Assembly: GCF_003612125.1 (NCBI RefSeq)
Contig: NZ_RAWI01000034.1
Location: 1 to 42,581 of the forward strand
Length of the DNA: 42,581 nt
Reading direction: 5' to 3'
From: Corallococcus praedator
GTDB lineage: Bacteria > Myxococcota > Myxococcia > Myxococcales > Myxococcaceae
Under the pieces are notes generated by a model, which was given only the letters and a program-made list of their open reading frames with translations, was not told the DNA's origin and made no database searches. Below, piece after piece: positions 34,171 through 42,581 of the stretch. Made by a program: the position numbers and the translations under genes. Numbering within the stretch: position 1 is the stretch's first letter; every line of letters begins with the position of its first letter.

Positions 34171-37129
34171 GGCTTCTCCCTAGGTACTGACGAATCGTCT
34201 CGATCAACTGATCGCGATCCAGGGGCTTGGTCAGGTAGGCCGTGCAGCCGGCCGCCTGGGCCTTGTCCTGGTATTCGCGCCCCGCGTGGGCGGTGACGGC
34301 GATGACGGGCACATTCTGCCCATCCGGCAACGCCCGGAGCCTGCGGGTGACTTCCCAGCCGTCGAGTCTCGGCAGGGACAAATCCATGAGGATGAGGTCC
34401 GGCACGTCGGCTTTCGCGCGCTCCAAGCCCTGCTCGCCGTCCTCCGCCTCGATGAGGTCATACAGCCCGCCCAGGTAGCGGCGGACGATGTCGCGGTTCT
34501 GCTCGCTGTCCTCCACGTACAGCACGCGGGGCAGCTTGCCGGCGCTCGCGGCCCGCTGGGACATGAGCAGGCCCTTGGCCTGGGAGATGACGTCCTCCAG
34601 GGCCGTGCCGCCCTTGCGCACGAAGCCGGCGAAGCCGTCGCGCAGGAGCGTCTCTTCCTCGCCGGTGAGCGTCTTGCCGGTGAGCACCACCACCGGCACG
34701 GACAGCTTCTCCGCGCGCAGCCGGCGCAGCACCTCGAAGCCGTCCAGGTTCGGCATCATCAGGTCCAGCACCACCAGCGACGGCGGGGACACGCGCGCCT
34801 TGAGCAGCGCGTCCTCGCCGTTGCGCGCCTCGTTGGTGGAGAAGCCCGCGCGGCGCAGGTTGCGGCTGACCAGCTCGCGCGTGGCCGCGTCGTCGTCCAC
34901 CACCAGCACGTCACCCGTGGCGGCCGTGGCGCCCGCGGAGGCGAGGCTCTTCTGCACTACCTCCACCAGCCGCTCCGGCTCCACCGGCTTCACCAGGTAC
35001 TCGCACGCGCCCAGGCTGAAGCCGCGCGCGCGCTGCTCCTCCACGGACACGAGGATGACCGGGATGCCCGCCAGGCCCGGCTCGCTCTTGAGCTGGCTCA
35101 GCACCGACCAGCCGTCCATCCGGGGCAGGTGGATGTCCAGCAGGATGGCCTGCGGCTTGAGCTCCCGCGCGAGCTTCAGCGCGGCGATGCCGTCATCCGC
35201 CGTCACCACCTTGAAGCCCGCGGGCTCCAGCTGTCCGGTGACGAGCTGCTGGATGAGCGGATCATCATCCACCACCAGCACCGTGCTGCCCGGCCGCGCC
35301 ATGGGCGCGAGCTTCTGCGCCACGTCCTGGATGGGGACCAGCCGCTCCGTCGCATGCGGGCTGTTGGCGCCCACCGTGGTCGCCAGCACGTCCGGCAGCC
35401 GCACGGTGAAGGTGGAGCCCCGGCCCAGCGTGCTCGTCACATCCACCGTGCCGCCCAGCACGCGCGTCAGTTCGCGCACGATGGCGAGCCCCAGCCCCGT
35501 GCCGCCCACCTTGCGCGTGGTGGAGCCGTCCACCTGGCGGAACTTCTCGAAGATGAAGGGCAGCTGGTCCGCGGGGATGCCCACGCCGGTGTCCTCCACC
35601 GTCATCAGCATCTCCCCCGAACCCGCGGGCACCACCGTGAGCGCGACCTCGCCCGTGTCGGTGAACTTGGCCGCGTTGCTCAGGAGGTTGAGCATGATCT
35701 GCCGCAGCTTGAGCGCGTCCGTGCGCACCTCGTGCGCCTCCGGATCCACGTGCACCGTGAGGGCGACGTCCTTGCCCTTCAGGTACTCCTTCACCGTGGC
35801 CATGCACTCGTCGGCCAGCTCCTGCACGTCCACCGGTTCGGTGACGACCTCCACGCGGCCGGCTTCAATCTTGGACAGGTCCAGGATGTCGTTGATGAGC
35901 GCCAGCAGCGTCTTGGCGTTCGTCTTCACCACGTTGAGGTCGCGCCGGCCGTGCGGCGTCAGGCGGTTGCCCTCCTCGCGCATCAACAGGTCGCAGTAGC
36001 CGATGATGCCGTTGAGCGGGGTGCGGATCTCATGGCTGAAGTTCGCCAGGAACTCGCTCTTGAGCCGCACGGCGCCTTCCGCCTCGCGCGCGCGCTCCTC
36101 CTCGTTGCGCTTGGCGACGGAGAGCTCCTGGGCCAGACGGTCCAGGTCCTCGTTCTGCTGACGGATGATCTCCATCTGCAGCGCGCGCTGCTGGTAGCTG
36201 GCCAGCGACCGGGCGGACACCGCGCGCGTCTTCTTGATCTCCTCCAGGCTGGCGGCCAACTGGAGGTTCGCGGCCTCCAGCTCCTCCTTGGAGGCGCGCA
36301 GCATGGCCTCGTTCTGCTTGCGCTCGGTGATGTCGTCGGTGACGCCCATCACGAAGCGCGCGATGCCGTGCTCGTCCAGCAGGGGAATCTTGCGCGTGGC
36401 GAAGATGCGGTCCTCGCCGTCCGCGCGGGCCACCTCCTCGAACGTCTTCATCTTCCGGGTCTCGAGGATCTCCGTGTCGATGGCGACGAACGAGTCCGCC
36501 TGGTCATGCGGGAAGTAGTCGTGGTCCAGCTTCCCCAGCAGCCATTCCTTGGTGACCTTGAAGGCGTCCGCGAACGTCTTGTTGGCCACCACCAGCCGGC
36601 GCGTCTGGGCGTCCTTCACGAACAGCACGAAGGGCAGCGCGTCGATGATGTTGCTCAGCAGGTAGTTGGTCCGCTTCAGCTCCACGCCCGTCGCCTGGTG
36701 CTGGGCGCGCTCGGCGTGCAGGCGCAGCTCGCGCGCGACGACGAAGGGCAGGTGTCCGTAGCGGTCCTCGGTGACGTAGTCGAGCGCCCCCAGCCGCATG
36801 GCGGTGTCCAGCGTGGCCGGGTTCCACGCGGGCGAACTCACCACGAACGAAAGCGACAGCCCGCGCTGCTGCCACGTCGCGTGGACGGCCTCCCAGGACA
36901 GCCCCGGCACTTCCGTGCCCACGAGCACGAGCGCGTAGGGCCGCGCCAGGGCCTGCTCCAGCGCCGCCTGCGAGCACGCCTGCTCCAGCGTGAGCATGGA
37001 GAGGATGTCCTCGCGCTCCAGCGCGTCGCGCATGGCGCGCGTTTCGCGCTCGCTGCCCACCAGGAGCAACGACAAGGTGTACCCCAGCGGTGCTTCCGCG
37101 AGCGCCACGTCGAACGGTTGGTTGGCCAT
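34163..37129 (-). CDS. Hybrid histidine kinase (pseudo-REC, PAS, HisKA, HATPase, three REC)
   Basis: This 988-residue soluble kinase has an N-terminal receiver-like domain (20-140) without the acceptor Asp (A-L-V-L-V-G-T-E-V-P-G). Next come a PAS domain (155-270) ending T-D-D-I-T-E-R-K, a coiled coil (275-350), HisKA with His366 (S-H-E-I-R-T-P), and HATPase with N-L-L-S-N-A-A-K-F and T-G-L-G-L-A-I. Three receivers follow, with acceptors Asp665, Asp789 and Asp916. The multiple receivers suggest several internal relay steps or several output choices. The start lies 4 nt after the FIST gene stop. The likely stimulus reaches it through the FIST protein; the output is the adjacent receiver. No membrane segment is seen. 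Confidence 0.93.
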   Translation of the reverse strand: MANQPFDVALAEAPLGYTLSLLLVGSERETRAMRDALEREDILSMLTLEQACSQAALEQALARPYALVLVGTEVPGLSWEAVHATWQQRGLSLSFVVSSPAWNPATLDTAMRLGALDYVTEDRYGHLPFVVARELRLHAERAQHQATGVELKRTNYLLSNIIDALPFVLFVKDAQTRRLVVANKTFADAFKVTKEWLLGKLDHDYFPHDQADSFVAIDTEILETRKMKTFEEVARADGEDRIFATRKIPLLDEHGIARFVMGVTDDITERKQNEAMLRASKEELEAANLQLAASLEEIKKTRAVSARSLASYQQRALQMEIIRQQNEDLDRLAQELSVAKRNEEERAREAEGAVRLKSEFLANFSHEIRTPLNGIIGYCDLLMREEGNRLTPHGRRDLNVVKTNAKTLLALINDILDLSKIEAGRVEVVTEPVDVQELADECMATVKEYLKGKDVALTVHVDPEAHEVRTDALKLRQIMLNLLSNAAKFTDTGEVALTVVPAGSGEMLMTVEDTGVGIPADQLPFIFEKFRQVDGSTTRKVGGTGLGLAIVRELTRVLGGTVDVTSTLGRGSTFTVRLPDVLATTVGANSPHATERLVPIQDVAQKLAPMARPGSTVLVVDDDPLIQQLVTGQLEPAGFKVVTADDGIAALKLARELKPQAILLDIHLPRMDGWSVLSQLKSEPGLAGIPVILVSVEEQRARGFSLGACEYLVKPVEPERLVEVVQKSLASAGATAATGDVLVVDDDAATRELVSRNLRRAGFSTNEARNGEDALLKARVSPPSLVVLDLMMPNLDGFEVLRRLRAEKLSVPVVVLTGKTLTGEEETLLRDGFAGFVRKGGTALEDVISQAKGLLMSQRAASAGKLPRVLYVEDSEQNRDIVRRYLGGLYDLIEAEDGEQGLERAKADVPDLILMDLSLPRLDGWEVTRRLRALPDGQNVPVIAVTAHAGREYQDKAQAAGCTAYLTKPLDRDQLIETIRQYLGRSHG

Positions 37130-37133
37130 GTGT

Positions 37134-38294
37134 CTAGTTGGAACCGAACGCCAGCACGGTCAGCGTGGTGTTGATGTGGAAGCCTGAGTAGATCTCGAAC
37201 TGCACGTTCATCCCAGCAGCGGACGGTGCGAGCTTCAACGCTTCGGAGAGCTGGGGCACCACACCGGTCGCGTTCGCGTACCACATGCGTCCGCTGCAGT
37301 GGAACAGGAGGGCGGCCTGGGGGTTCTGGACCCGCCTGGGCAGCTCCTCGGCGAAGAAGTCGCGCGTCATACCCGCCAGGTCGCCTGCCTTCATCAAATC
37401 CAGCTCGCTTCCCTCCTCCAGCAGGTTGGCGAACAGGATGGAGCCGTCCTCCAGGGGCCGCCACGCGGCGCGGATGAAGTACTCGCGGCCCACCTTCAGC
37501 GCGGTGGGGCGCACGGCGAAGCCCTTGGGCTTGCCGAACTCCAGCTCGTCCGGGGTGACGCCCAGGATTTCGGCGTAGCGCTTCGCGGCGGGCTGCCCGT
37601 CGATTTCGAGCGCGCGCGTGTGCGTCTCATCCACCTTGGTGATGGTGAGCCGCTGGCCGGTGGGCACGTACCAGTGCGAGCGCAGCGCGGCCCAGGGCGC
37701 GTTCGTCTTGAAGAGGGCCACGAGCACGCCGTCGCCGGCCACTTCGCCATCCACGTGGATGAGCGCGGACTGGCGCGAGGGGTCCGGCTCCGAGTCGCTG
37801 GCGCCGCCGCCCACCAGCACCAGCGTCTGGTTCTTCTCCAGGATGCCCAGCAGCAGCTCTTCTTTTTTGTAGCGGAAGCCGTCGTCAATCACGAGGCCCA
37901 CGTACCGGCGCGCGTCCAGGTCCTGCTGGCGCACGCCCAGCTCCTCGCACGCGCGCTTGATGGCCTGGGCGCCCGCGGCGATGGCGTCGCCGGTGAGGCC
38001 GCTGCCCAGGCCCAGGCCCACCTCGAAGTCGCCGGACAGCGCGCCCAGCACCACGCTGTTGGTGTGGATGCCGTTGTTGTCCAGCTCCCCGGCCGTGGTG
38101 GCGCCCACGAGCCGGGTGTCCTTGGGCAGCCGCTCCCGCACCGCGCGGTTGAGCGCGCGCTGGTCGCGCTGGCGGGAGGCGAACAGCGTGACCAGCTTCG
38201 GCGGGGGGCCGTGAAGCTGTCGTAGGAGGTCCTCCGCGGCGGCGACTGGATCCGTGAGGGTGGAGCGAGCCGTCTGCATCTTCACGCTGGCCAT
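37134..38294 (-). CDS. FIST domain signal-transduction protein
   Basis: This 386-residue protein has FIST N and FIST C domains, which are thought to sense small ligands such as amino acids in signalling proteins. Family features: V-T-L-F-A-S-R-Q-R-D, G-A-T-T-A-G-E, the internal G-L-V-I-D-D-G and G-G-G-A-S-D, and the C-terminal L-F-H-C-S-G-R. ATG 38294 has GGAAGG upstream; a longer frame lacks a better start. The gene ends 4 nt before the hybrid kinase and lies 34 nt after the multihaem lipoprotein. FIST domains are usually fused to kinases or cyclases; here the sensor is a separate protein encoded with the kinase. The ligand is unknown. Confidence 0.9.
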   Translation of the reverse strand: MASVKMQTARSTLTDPVAAAEDLLRQLHGPPPKLVTLFASRQRDQRALNRAVRERLPKDTRLVGATTAGELDNNGIHTNSVVLGALSGDFEVGLGLGSGLTGDAIAAGAQAIKRACEELGVRQQDLDARRYVGLVIDDGFRYKKEELLLGILEKNQTLVLVGGGASDSEPDPSRQSALIHVDGEVAGDGVLVALFKTNAPWAALRSHWYVPTGQRLTITKVDETHTRALEIDGQPAAKRYAEILGVTPDELEFGKPKGFAVRPTALKVGREYFIRAAWRPLEDGSILFANLLEEGSELDLMKAGDLAGMTRDFFAEELPRRVQNPQAALLFHCSGRMWYANATGVVPQLSEALKLAPSAAGMNVQFEIYSGFHINTTLTVLAFGSN

Positions 38295-38328
38295 GGAGGA
38301 CCTTCCCTTGCGAACCGGGCTTGGGCGG

Positions 38329-40209
38329 CTAGAGGCCGCTGCCCGGGTGTGTCTTGTGACAACTGCCGGTGCACTGCTGGAACGATTCGCGACCGCCACC
38401 GACATACATGCTTTCGATGGGGCCGAAGGACTTCACGTGGCTGTCCGGATAGCTCTTGTGGCACGACAGGCAGGCGGCCTTGCTGGTGCGCTGCGTGGTC
38501 TCCTTGTCCAGGTGGCAGGAGGAGCACTTCTCCAGGGGCGCGTCGAAGCGGTTGGAGCGCGAGTGGATGAAGTGCGTGCGCACGAAGATGGGGCCTTCCA
38601 GTTCGAAGCCCAGCGGAGCATGGCACGACGCGCACGCGGCGCGGTTGTCGTTTCCGTGCAGCACGTTGCTCAGCTCGCCGCCCTGGCTGTGGCAGCTGTT
38701 GCAGGGGCCGGTGGTCAGCCTGGCCTCGGTGTGGGTCTTGGTACCCACCTGGATTTCGATGGTGCGGGAGGCGGGCAGGTCCTCGCCCAGGAACACGCGG
38801 CGGCTCTTGGCCGTGACCAGGTACGTGCCGGGCTTCGCGTCCGTGGGCAGGTGGTAGGTCCAGGTGTCGCTCACGGGCGCGTCCCAGCGGCCGTCATTGG
38901 GGAAGAAGGCGCCGCCGAAGAGCTTGTTGGCGGGCGGGAACGTCATGAACTGCGCGTAGACGCCGTCGCGCGCCGGGGTGGCGATGGTCTGCACGTCCTG
39001 GGAGTCGTCGAGGAACGCCTCCAGGTCGACGATGGTGCGGATGGGCTTGATGTCCTGCGCGGGCCCGATGAGCTGCGTCATCATCATCCGTTCCCGGTGC
39101 TTGCGGCGGTAGTACGTGGCGGTCGGGTCGAAGAAGGCCTGATAGTACTGGATCCCGGCGGGGTGACCGGGAGCACCCGGCGGTGCGACCTCATTGTAGG
39201 TTGGTAGGCTGCCGGCGGGGTGCAGCCGCTTGCCCTTCCCGTCCTTCAGGGTCATCTGGAAGGTGACATCCGACCCGGGGGCATACGTGCCGTCCTTGCG
39301 GGGCGCCGTCAGCGCCTTGATGTCGATGGCGAACCCGTAGTCGTACGCGGGCGACGCCACCTGCGTGACGGGGATGTAGTAGGGCGCGAACGGCCGCAGG
39401 CTCCAGCGCAGGCGCAGGCCCTTCGTCTTGGACGTGAAGGTGAGGGTCTGCTTCTTCGCGTGCTCGTACGCGTTGCGCACCTCCACCAGCGCCTCCTCCT
39501 CGAAGGCCTTCGCGCCCGAGCAGTCCGTGAGGCTGCGACAGTCGCGCGTCCACTGAATGGCGCGCAGACGGCGGATGAAGAAGTCGTCGCGCTCCGTGCG
39601 GCGCGTCTCCTCGCTGCCGATGTTCAGCAGCACCGGCGGACCGGTGAGGATGCCGCGCGCGTCCACGGGCTCCACGGTGAAGAGGCTGGTCGCCTTCATC
39701 CAGGCCGCGTCGCGGTAGAAGCGGCGGCGGGTGAAGGTCCCGTCCGGGTTGGACAGGCCGACGAACTCCTCGTCCGCCTGGCGCACACCGCCCCACCCGA
39801 TGGCCAGGAAGTCGCTGTTCTGGCGCAGGCCGTTCACGCCCTCGTCCACGGTCGCGTTGATGGAGGCGCGCAGGTCGATCTGGTTCACCCAGAACGTCTG
39901 CCCGGCCTTCACCTTCAGGGGCACGCCCTCGCCGTTGTCCACCTCCAGCGCCAGCGCCACGGGGGCCGACCCGCCGTTGCCGCCGCCCCTGCGGGCGTCG
40001 TCGTCCGTCACCGCCTGGGACTGGGACGCGAGCTCCAGCGGGGCGACCTGACCGTCCAGGGAGGTGGAGTCCTCCGAACCTGAAGCGTCCTGTCCGCCGC
40101 ACGCCAGCGCCAGGCCCGCCATCGCTGCCAGCAAGCTCGCGCGGCCCGCGGAACCCACGCGGGAAGAAGTACGAGTACACCGCGCCCTGAAAGCTCCAAC
40201 TGCGACCAT
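38329..40209 (-). CDS. Multihaem c-type cytochrome lipoprotein with a CX3CH site
   Basis: This 626-residue envelope lipoprotein starts at ATG 40209 (GAGGAG upstream) and has a signal peptide ending L-A-L-A-C37. Residues 60-490 are beta-rich and without haem motifs. The last 125 residues have CNSCH 503-507, CASCH 526-530, CSSCH 562-566, CLSCH 580-584 and a final C613-T-G-S-C-H618 with three residues between the cysteines (CX3CH) instead of two. The haem cluster resembles the multihaem part of outer-surface electron-transfer proteins, but I cannot identify the N-terminal family. It probably acts at the outer membrane. It lies 34 nt before the FIST gene and could be co-transcribed with the FIST/kinase operon. 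Confidence 0.85.
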   Translation of the reverse strand: MVAVGAFRARCTRTSSRVGSAGRASLLAAMAGLALACGGQDASGSEDSTSLDGQVAPLELASQSQAVTDDDARRGGGNGGSAPVALALEVDNGEGVPLKVKAGQTFWVNQIDLRASINATVDEGVNGLRQNSDFLAIGWGGVRQADEEFVGLSNPDGTFTRRRFYRDAAWMKATSLFTVEPVDARGILTGPPVLLNIGSEETRRTERDDFFIRRLRAIQWTRDCRSLTDCSGAKAFEEEALVEVRNAYEHAKKQTLTFTSKTKGLRLRWSLRPFAPYYIPVTQVASPAYDYGFAIDIKALTAPRKDGTYAPGSDVTFQMTLKDGKGKRLHPAGSLPTYNEVAPPGAPGHPAGIQYYQAFFDPTATYYRRKHRERMMMTQLIGPAQDIKPIRTIVDLEAFLDDSQDVQTIATPARDGVYAQFMTFPPANKLFGGAFFPNDGRWDAPVSDTWTYHLPTDAKPGTYLVTAKSRRVFLGEDLPASRTIEIQVGTKTHTEARLTTGPCNSCHSQGGELSNVLHGNDNRAACASCHAPLGFELEGPIFVRTHFIHSRSNRFDAPLEKCSSCHLDKETTQRTSKAACLSCHKSYPDSHVKSFGPIESMYVGGGRESFQQCTGSCHKTHPGSGL

Positions 40210-40476
40210 GGGGGACTCCTCGAAGGCTTGATTGCGGACGCTTACAGTCACAGCGTCGCGTTCTGGGGACCCGGTAGCCCTTCCGTCGGGGGGACGGTGG
40301 CGGATGAGGTCCGACTCAAAACCGGCTTTTACCGGGAGCGAGTACTTTTAGCCGTACGAAGAATATCCACAACGAACAGATCGATTCAACTTCTGAGAAT
40401 ATTTCCGCTCAGAGGAGAACCCGATTGTTTGGGACTGGATGGGAGGGGTGCCTGGGGCACAACCCACCCGGACGGG
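40210..40476. other. AT-rich intergenic region between kinase and multihaem gene
   Basis: The gap holds no ORF of interest. It has a patch of AT-rich DNA (40320-40420) in a GC-rich genome and two AGAATAT copies, at 40360-40366 and 40396-40402. The candidate promoter of the multihaem gene lies here. No clear terminator of the kinase gene was found. Confidence 0.5.
40360..40389 (-). promoter_or_regulatory. Candidate sigma-70-like promoter for the multihaem gene
   Basis: On the minus strand TTGAAT (40389-40384) and TATTCT (40365-40360) are separated by 18 nt. Each matches the consensus at four of six positions. It lies about 150 nt before the multihaem lipoprotein start and could drive a multi-gene transcript ending at the FIST-kinase-receiver hairpin. 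Confidence 0.4.
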
Positions 40477-42336
40477 TCAGGCCCGAATCGCGGCGGCGAC
40501 ATCCGCCGGGGATTCCGGGATGAACGGGAGTTCGACAATGAACTCGGCCCCTTCGCCCTGGCAGCTGTGGACGCGGATGGTGCCGCCGTGGGCCTCCACG
40601 AGCTGCCGGACGATGTAGAGGCCCAGGCCGAAGCCGGGGGCGCGGCTGTCGGTGGTGACCCGCTCGAAGCGGGCGAAGAGGCGCTGCTGGTCTTCCAGGG
40701 GGATGCCGGCGCCGTGGTCGCGCACGACGAGCCGGGCCCGGTGGGCGTCGTGCTCCACGCGCACCTCCACGGGCTGGCCCCGGCCGAACTTGAGGGCGTT
40801 GCTGACCAGGTTGGTGAGGACGCGGTCCAGGCGCTGGCGGTCCCAGCGGCCGCACGCGGCGCCCCGGGCGTGGACGGTGAGGGCGCAGCCGGCGGCGGTG
40901 GCCTGGTCCTCGTGGCGGGCCACCACCTCGCGCGCCAGCTCCGCCAGGTCCATGGTGCGCGCTTCCAGCTCCAGCCGGCCTCCGGACAGGCGCGACAGGT
41001 CCAGCAGGTTGTGCACCAGCCGGCCCAGGCGCTTGGTCTCGTCCTCGGCCAGCAGCAGCCCTTCGCGCAGGCGGGGGTCCTCCGCGTTCGCGGGGGCGCA
41101 CTGCAGGCGCAGGCGGCGCAGGCGCAGTTGGAGCGAGCTCAGCGGGTTGCCCAGGTCGTGCGCCGCGACGCCGATGAGCTCCAGCGCCCCCTGCGTGGCG
41201 GCGAGCAGGCGGGCGTTGTCCAGCGCCAGCGCGGCCCGGGCGGACAGCTCCTCCAGGAAGGCCTGGTCCGCGGCGCCGTAGTGGCGGTGCGGGCGGGTGG
41301 ACAAGAGGCACAGCGCGCCCAGCACGCGGTTGTCCACGATGAGCGGCACGCTCAGGGCGGAGCGCACGCCCAGCGCGCGCCACAGCTCGCCGTAGGTGCT
41401 GTCGTTGACGGACGCGGGCAGCCGCTCTGGATCCACCTCCGCGAAGCGCTCCGCGCGGCCGGTGTAGACGACGCGGGCGGGGCCGGGTTCGTCGCGCGCG
41501 GGGCGGCGCAGGAGGGGCTCCCACAGCCGCGTCTGGGTGGCCGCGTCCGCGCACGTCACCGCGCCGGGGCGCACGTGGCCGTCCTCGCCCGGGAGGTAGA
41601 GCACGCACGCGTCCGCGATCTCCGGCACGCACAGGCGGGTGAGGTCGGCGCCCAGGGCCTCCGCGCCGGCCTGGGGCTGCAGCACGCGGCCGGCCTCGGC
41701 GAGCAGCGCCTGCATGCGCTCGGTGCGCTTGCGCTCGGTGATGTCGCGCGTCACCTCCGCGAAGCCCTGCAGGCGGCCCGCGTCGTCGTACAGCGCGGTG
41801 AGCAGGCTCTCCGCCCAGAAGCGCGAGCCGTCCTTGCGCATCCGCCAGCCCTCGGACTGCAACCGCCGCTCGCGGGCGGCGCGCTCGCGGTAGGAGGCGG
41901 GCACGGCGCGGGACACCGCGTCCGGCACGTGCAGCAACTCCACGTCCTGGCCCACGATGTCCTCTGACGTCCAGCCGGTGAGCCGCTCCGCGCCGGTGCT
42001 CCAGCAGGACACCTTGCCGTCCGGCTCCAGGAAGCACAGCGCGTAGTCGGACACGCCATCCATGAACAGGTGCAACCGCTGTTCACTCTGCAGCCGCTCC
42101 GCGTGCATGGGGCCCAGGGCGTTTCTGAGCACCATGCCCAGCGCGGCCACGCAGCCCAGGCCCAGCAGCGCCACCAGCAGCGTGCGCAGGTCGGAGTCGC
42201 GGTGCGTGGAGAGGGCGTCACCCGCCGCCAGCGTGTGGGCCGCGGACACCATGGTGGCGAGCAGGATGAGTCCGGCCAGAAGGCACACGGACAGACCCGC
42301 CCCGACCCGCTGAGCGAAGGTCCAGCGACGCAGCAT
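40477..42336 (-). CDS. Membrane histidine kinase (PAS-GAF-HisKA-HATPase)
   Basis: This 619-residue sensor kinase has two transmembrane helices at about 12-32 and 52-72 that flank a short periplasmic loop, then PAS at 80-202 (ending T-R-D-I-T-E-R-K) and GAF at 210-380. HisKA has His393 (A-A-H-D-L-G-N-P-L) and HATPase has N-L-V-S-N-A-L-K-F and G-F-G-L-G-L-Y-I. ATG 42336 has GGGGGAG 7 nt upstream. It carries no receiver and no partner is adjacent; it lies upstream of the multihaem and FIST genes on the same strand but with a 267-nt gap. The promoter region (42337-42581) holds a perfect 20-bp palindrome. Confidence 0.9.
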   Translation of the reverse strand: MLRRWTFAQRVGAGLSVCLLAGLILLATMVSAAHTLAAGDALSTHRDSDLRTLLVALLGLGCVAALGMVLRNALGPMHAERLQSEQRLHLFMDGVSDYALCFLEPDGKVSCWSTGAERLTGWTSEDIVGQDVELLHVPDAVSRAVPASYRERAARERRLQSEGWRMRKDGSRFWAESLLTALYDDAGRLQGFAEVTRDITERKRTERMQALLAEAGRVLQPQAGAEALGADLTRLCVPEIADACVLYLPGEDGHVRPGAVTCADAATQTRLWEPLLRRPARDEPGPARVVYTGRAERFAEVDPERLPASVNDSTYGELWRALGVRSALSVPLIVDNRVLGALCLLSTRPHRHYGAADQAFLEELSARAALALDNARLLAATQGALELIGVAAHDLGNPLSSLQLRLRRLRLQCAPANAEDPRLREGLLLAEDETKRLGRLVHNLLDLSRLSGGRLELEARTMDLAELAREVVARHEDQATAAGCALTVHARGAACGRWDRQRLDRVLTNLVSNALKFGRGQPVEVRVEHDAHRARLVVRDHGAGIPLEDQQRLFARFERVTTDSRAPGFGLGLYIVRQLVEAHGGTIRVHSCQGEGAEFIVELPFIPESPADVAAAIRA

Positions 42337-42525
42337 GTGGCACTCCCCCCCGACGGCACCGAGCGCTTCTGTGCAGAAGGACCCGCAGCATCACTGAAAA
42401 AGTAGGGCGAATGACATCGCACTCCCGGGCAGGGTAGTCATTAACCCATGCTTTCCAGGAATACCGGGGTAGGATGCCCGGCGCCGCCAGAGAAGAAAAG
42501 TTCCTGGCAGGCGGGTTCTTGCCGG

Positions 42526-42545
42526 GGTGTCCACCGGTGGACACC
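42526..42545. promoter_or_regulatory. Perfect 20-bp palindrome upstream of the membrane kinase
   Basis: GGTGTCCACCGGTGGACACC is identical to its reverse complement over all 20 bases. A 20-bp perfect palindrome without a spacer is rare by chance and typical of a dimeric repressor site. It is about 190 bp upstream of the kinase start and may instead belong to a gene outside the window. Confidence 0.5.
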
Positions 42546-42581
42546 TGGAAATCGGGCGGAGATCCAGAGAGGGGCTGCCGC

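Noticed and set aside
34286-37174. 962-residue open frame on the plus strand
   Set aside because: It is antisense to the hybrid kinase, whose H-box, ATPase and three receiver motifs are clear. The plus translation is a His/Gln/Arg-rich shadow.

Overview
This is a very GC-rich window with dense coding on both strands. Codons strongly prefer G or C at the third position, and starts are a mix of ATG and GTG. The content points to a predatory or social myxobacterium of the Myxococcaceae (Corallococcus/Myxococcus type). Evidence is the many sensor kinases and stand-alone receiver proteins, a Ser/Thr kinase fused to a PilZ-like domain, several large lipoproteins, a TonB-receptor-like protein with a carboxypeptidase-regulatory domain, and a KaiC-like ATPase paired with a receiver. 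The genus is inferred; there is no rRNA, tRNA or other phylogenetic marker here.

Layout. 1-547: no supportable gene. 548-7420 (+): a PstS-like binding protein, a seven-bladed virginiamycin-B-lyase-like propeller, a four-haem cytochrome lipoprotein and a DUF4397-type lipoprotein. Strong hairpins separate the first three genes. 7504-9452 (-): a small exported protein and an AtoE-type short-chain fatty acid permease. 9529-14314 (+): a KaiC-like ATPase with a receiver and an unknown protein, then a tight operon of a winged-helix protein, two DUF5985-like membrane proteins and an aldo/keto reductase. 14473-17616 (+): a large cytosolic histidine kinase. 17644-19565 (-): ExaC-type acetaldehyde dehydrogenase with its DUF779 partner. 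19744-24439: a TonB-receptor-like protein (+), then a lipoprotein and an S15-type hydrolase (-). 24440-25161: a non-coding stretch ending in a sigma-54-like promoter. 25162-28476 (+): a Ser/Thr kinase and an ABC1/AarF-type kinase. 28495-30159: an orphan receiver (-), a possible small frameshifted gene (+) and an alpha/beta hydrolase (-). 30336-33537 (-): tryptophan-dioxygenase-like, kynureninase-like and O-methyltransferase genes. 33751-40209 (-): a multihaem lipoprotein, a FIST sensor, a hybrid kinase and a receiver. 40477-42336 (-): a membrane histidine kinase with an upstream 20-bp perfect palindrome.

Most interesting system. The TDO-like, kynureninase-like and O-methyltransferase genes overlap by 4 nt at both junctions (GTGA and ATGA) and end at a hairpin, so they form one translationally coupled unit. 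The two catabolic-looking enzymes each differ from the classical enzyme at an active-site position. The dioxygenase-like protein also carries a His/Met-rich tail encoded by a 27-bp tandem repeat. This looks like a small tryptophan-derived specialised pathway rather than plain tryptophan catabolism; the product cannot be read from sequence.

Other points. Several proteins of familiar families lack the residue that defines their chemistry: the Vgb-like propeller has no histidine at all, the hydrolase at 29356-30159 has His at the nucleophile position, and the KaiC-like ATPase has altered Glu-Glu motifs. The signalling content is dominated by uncoupled parts, including twin receivers with a rare S-K-S motif, which suggests a branched phosphorelay. 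Functions are family-based inferences from reading the sequence; no database search was run.
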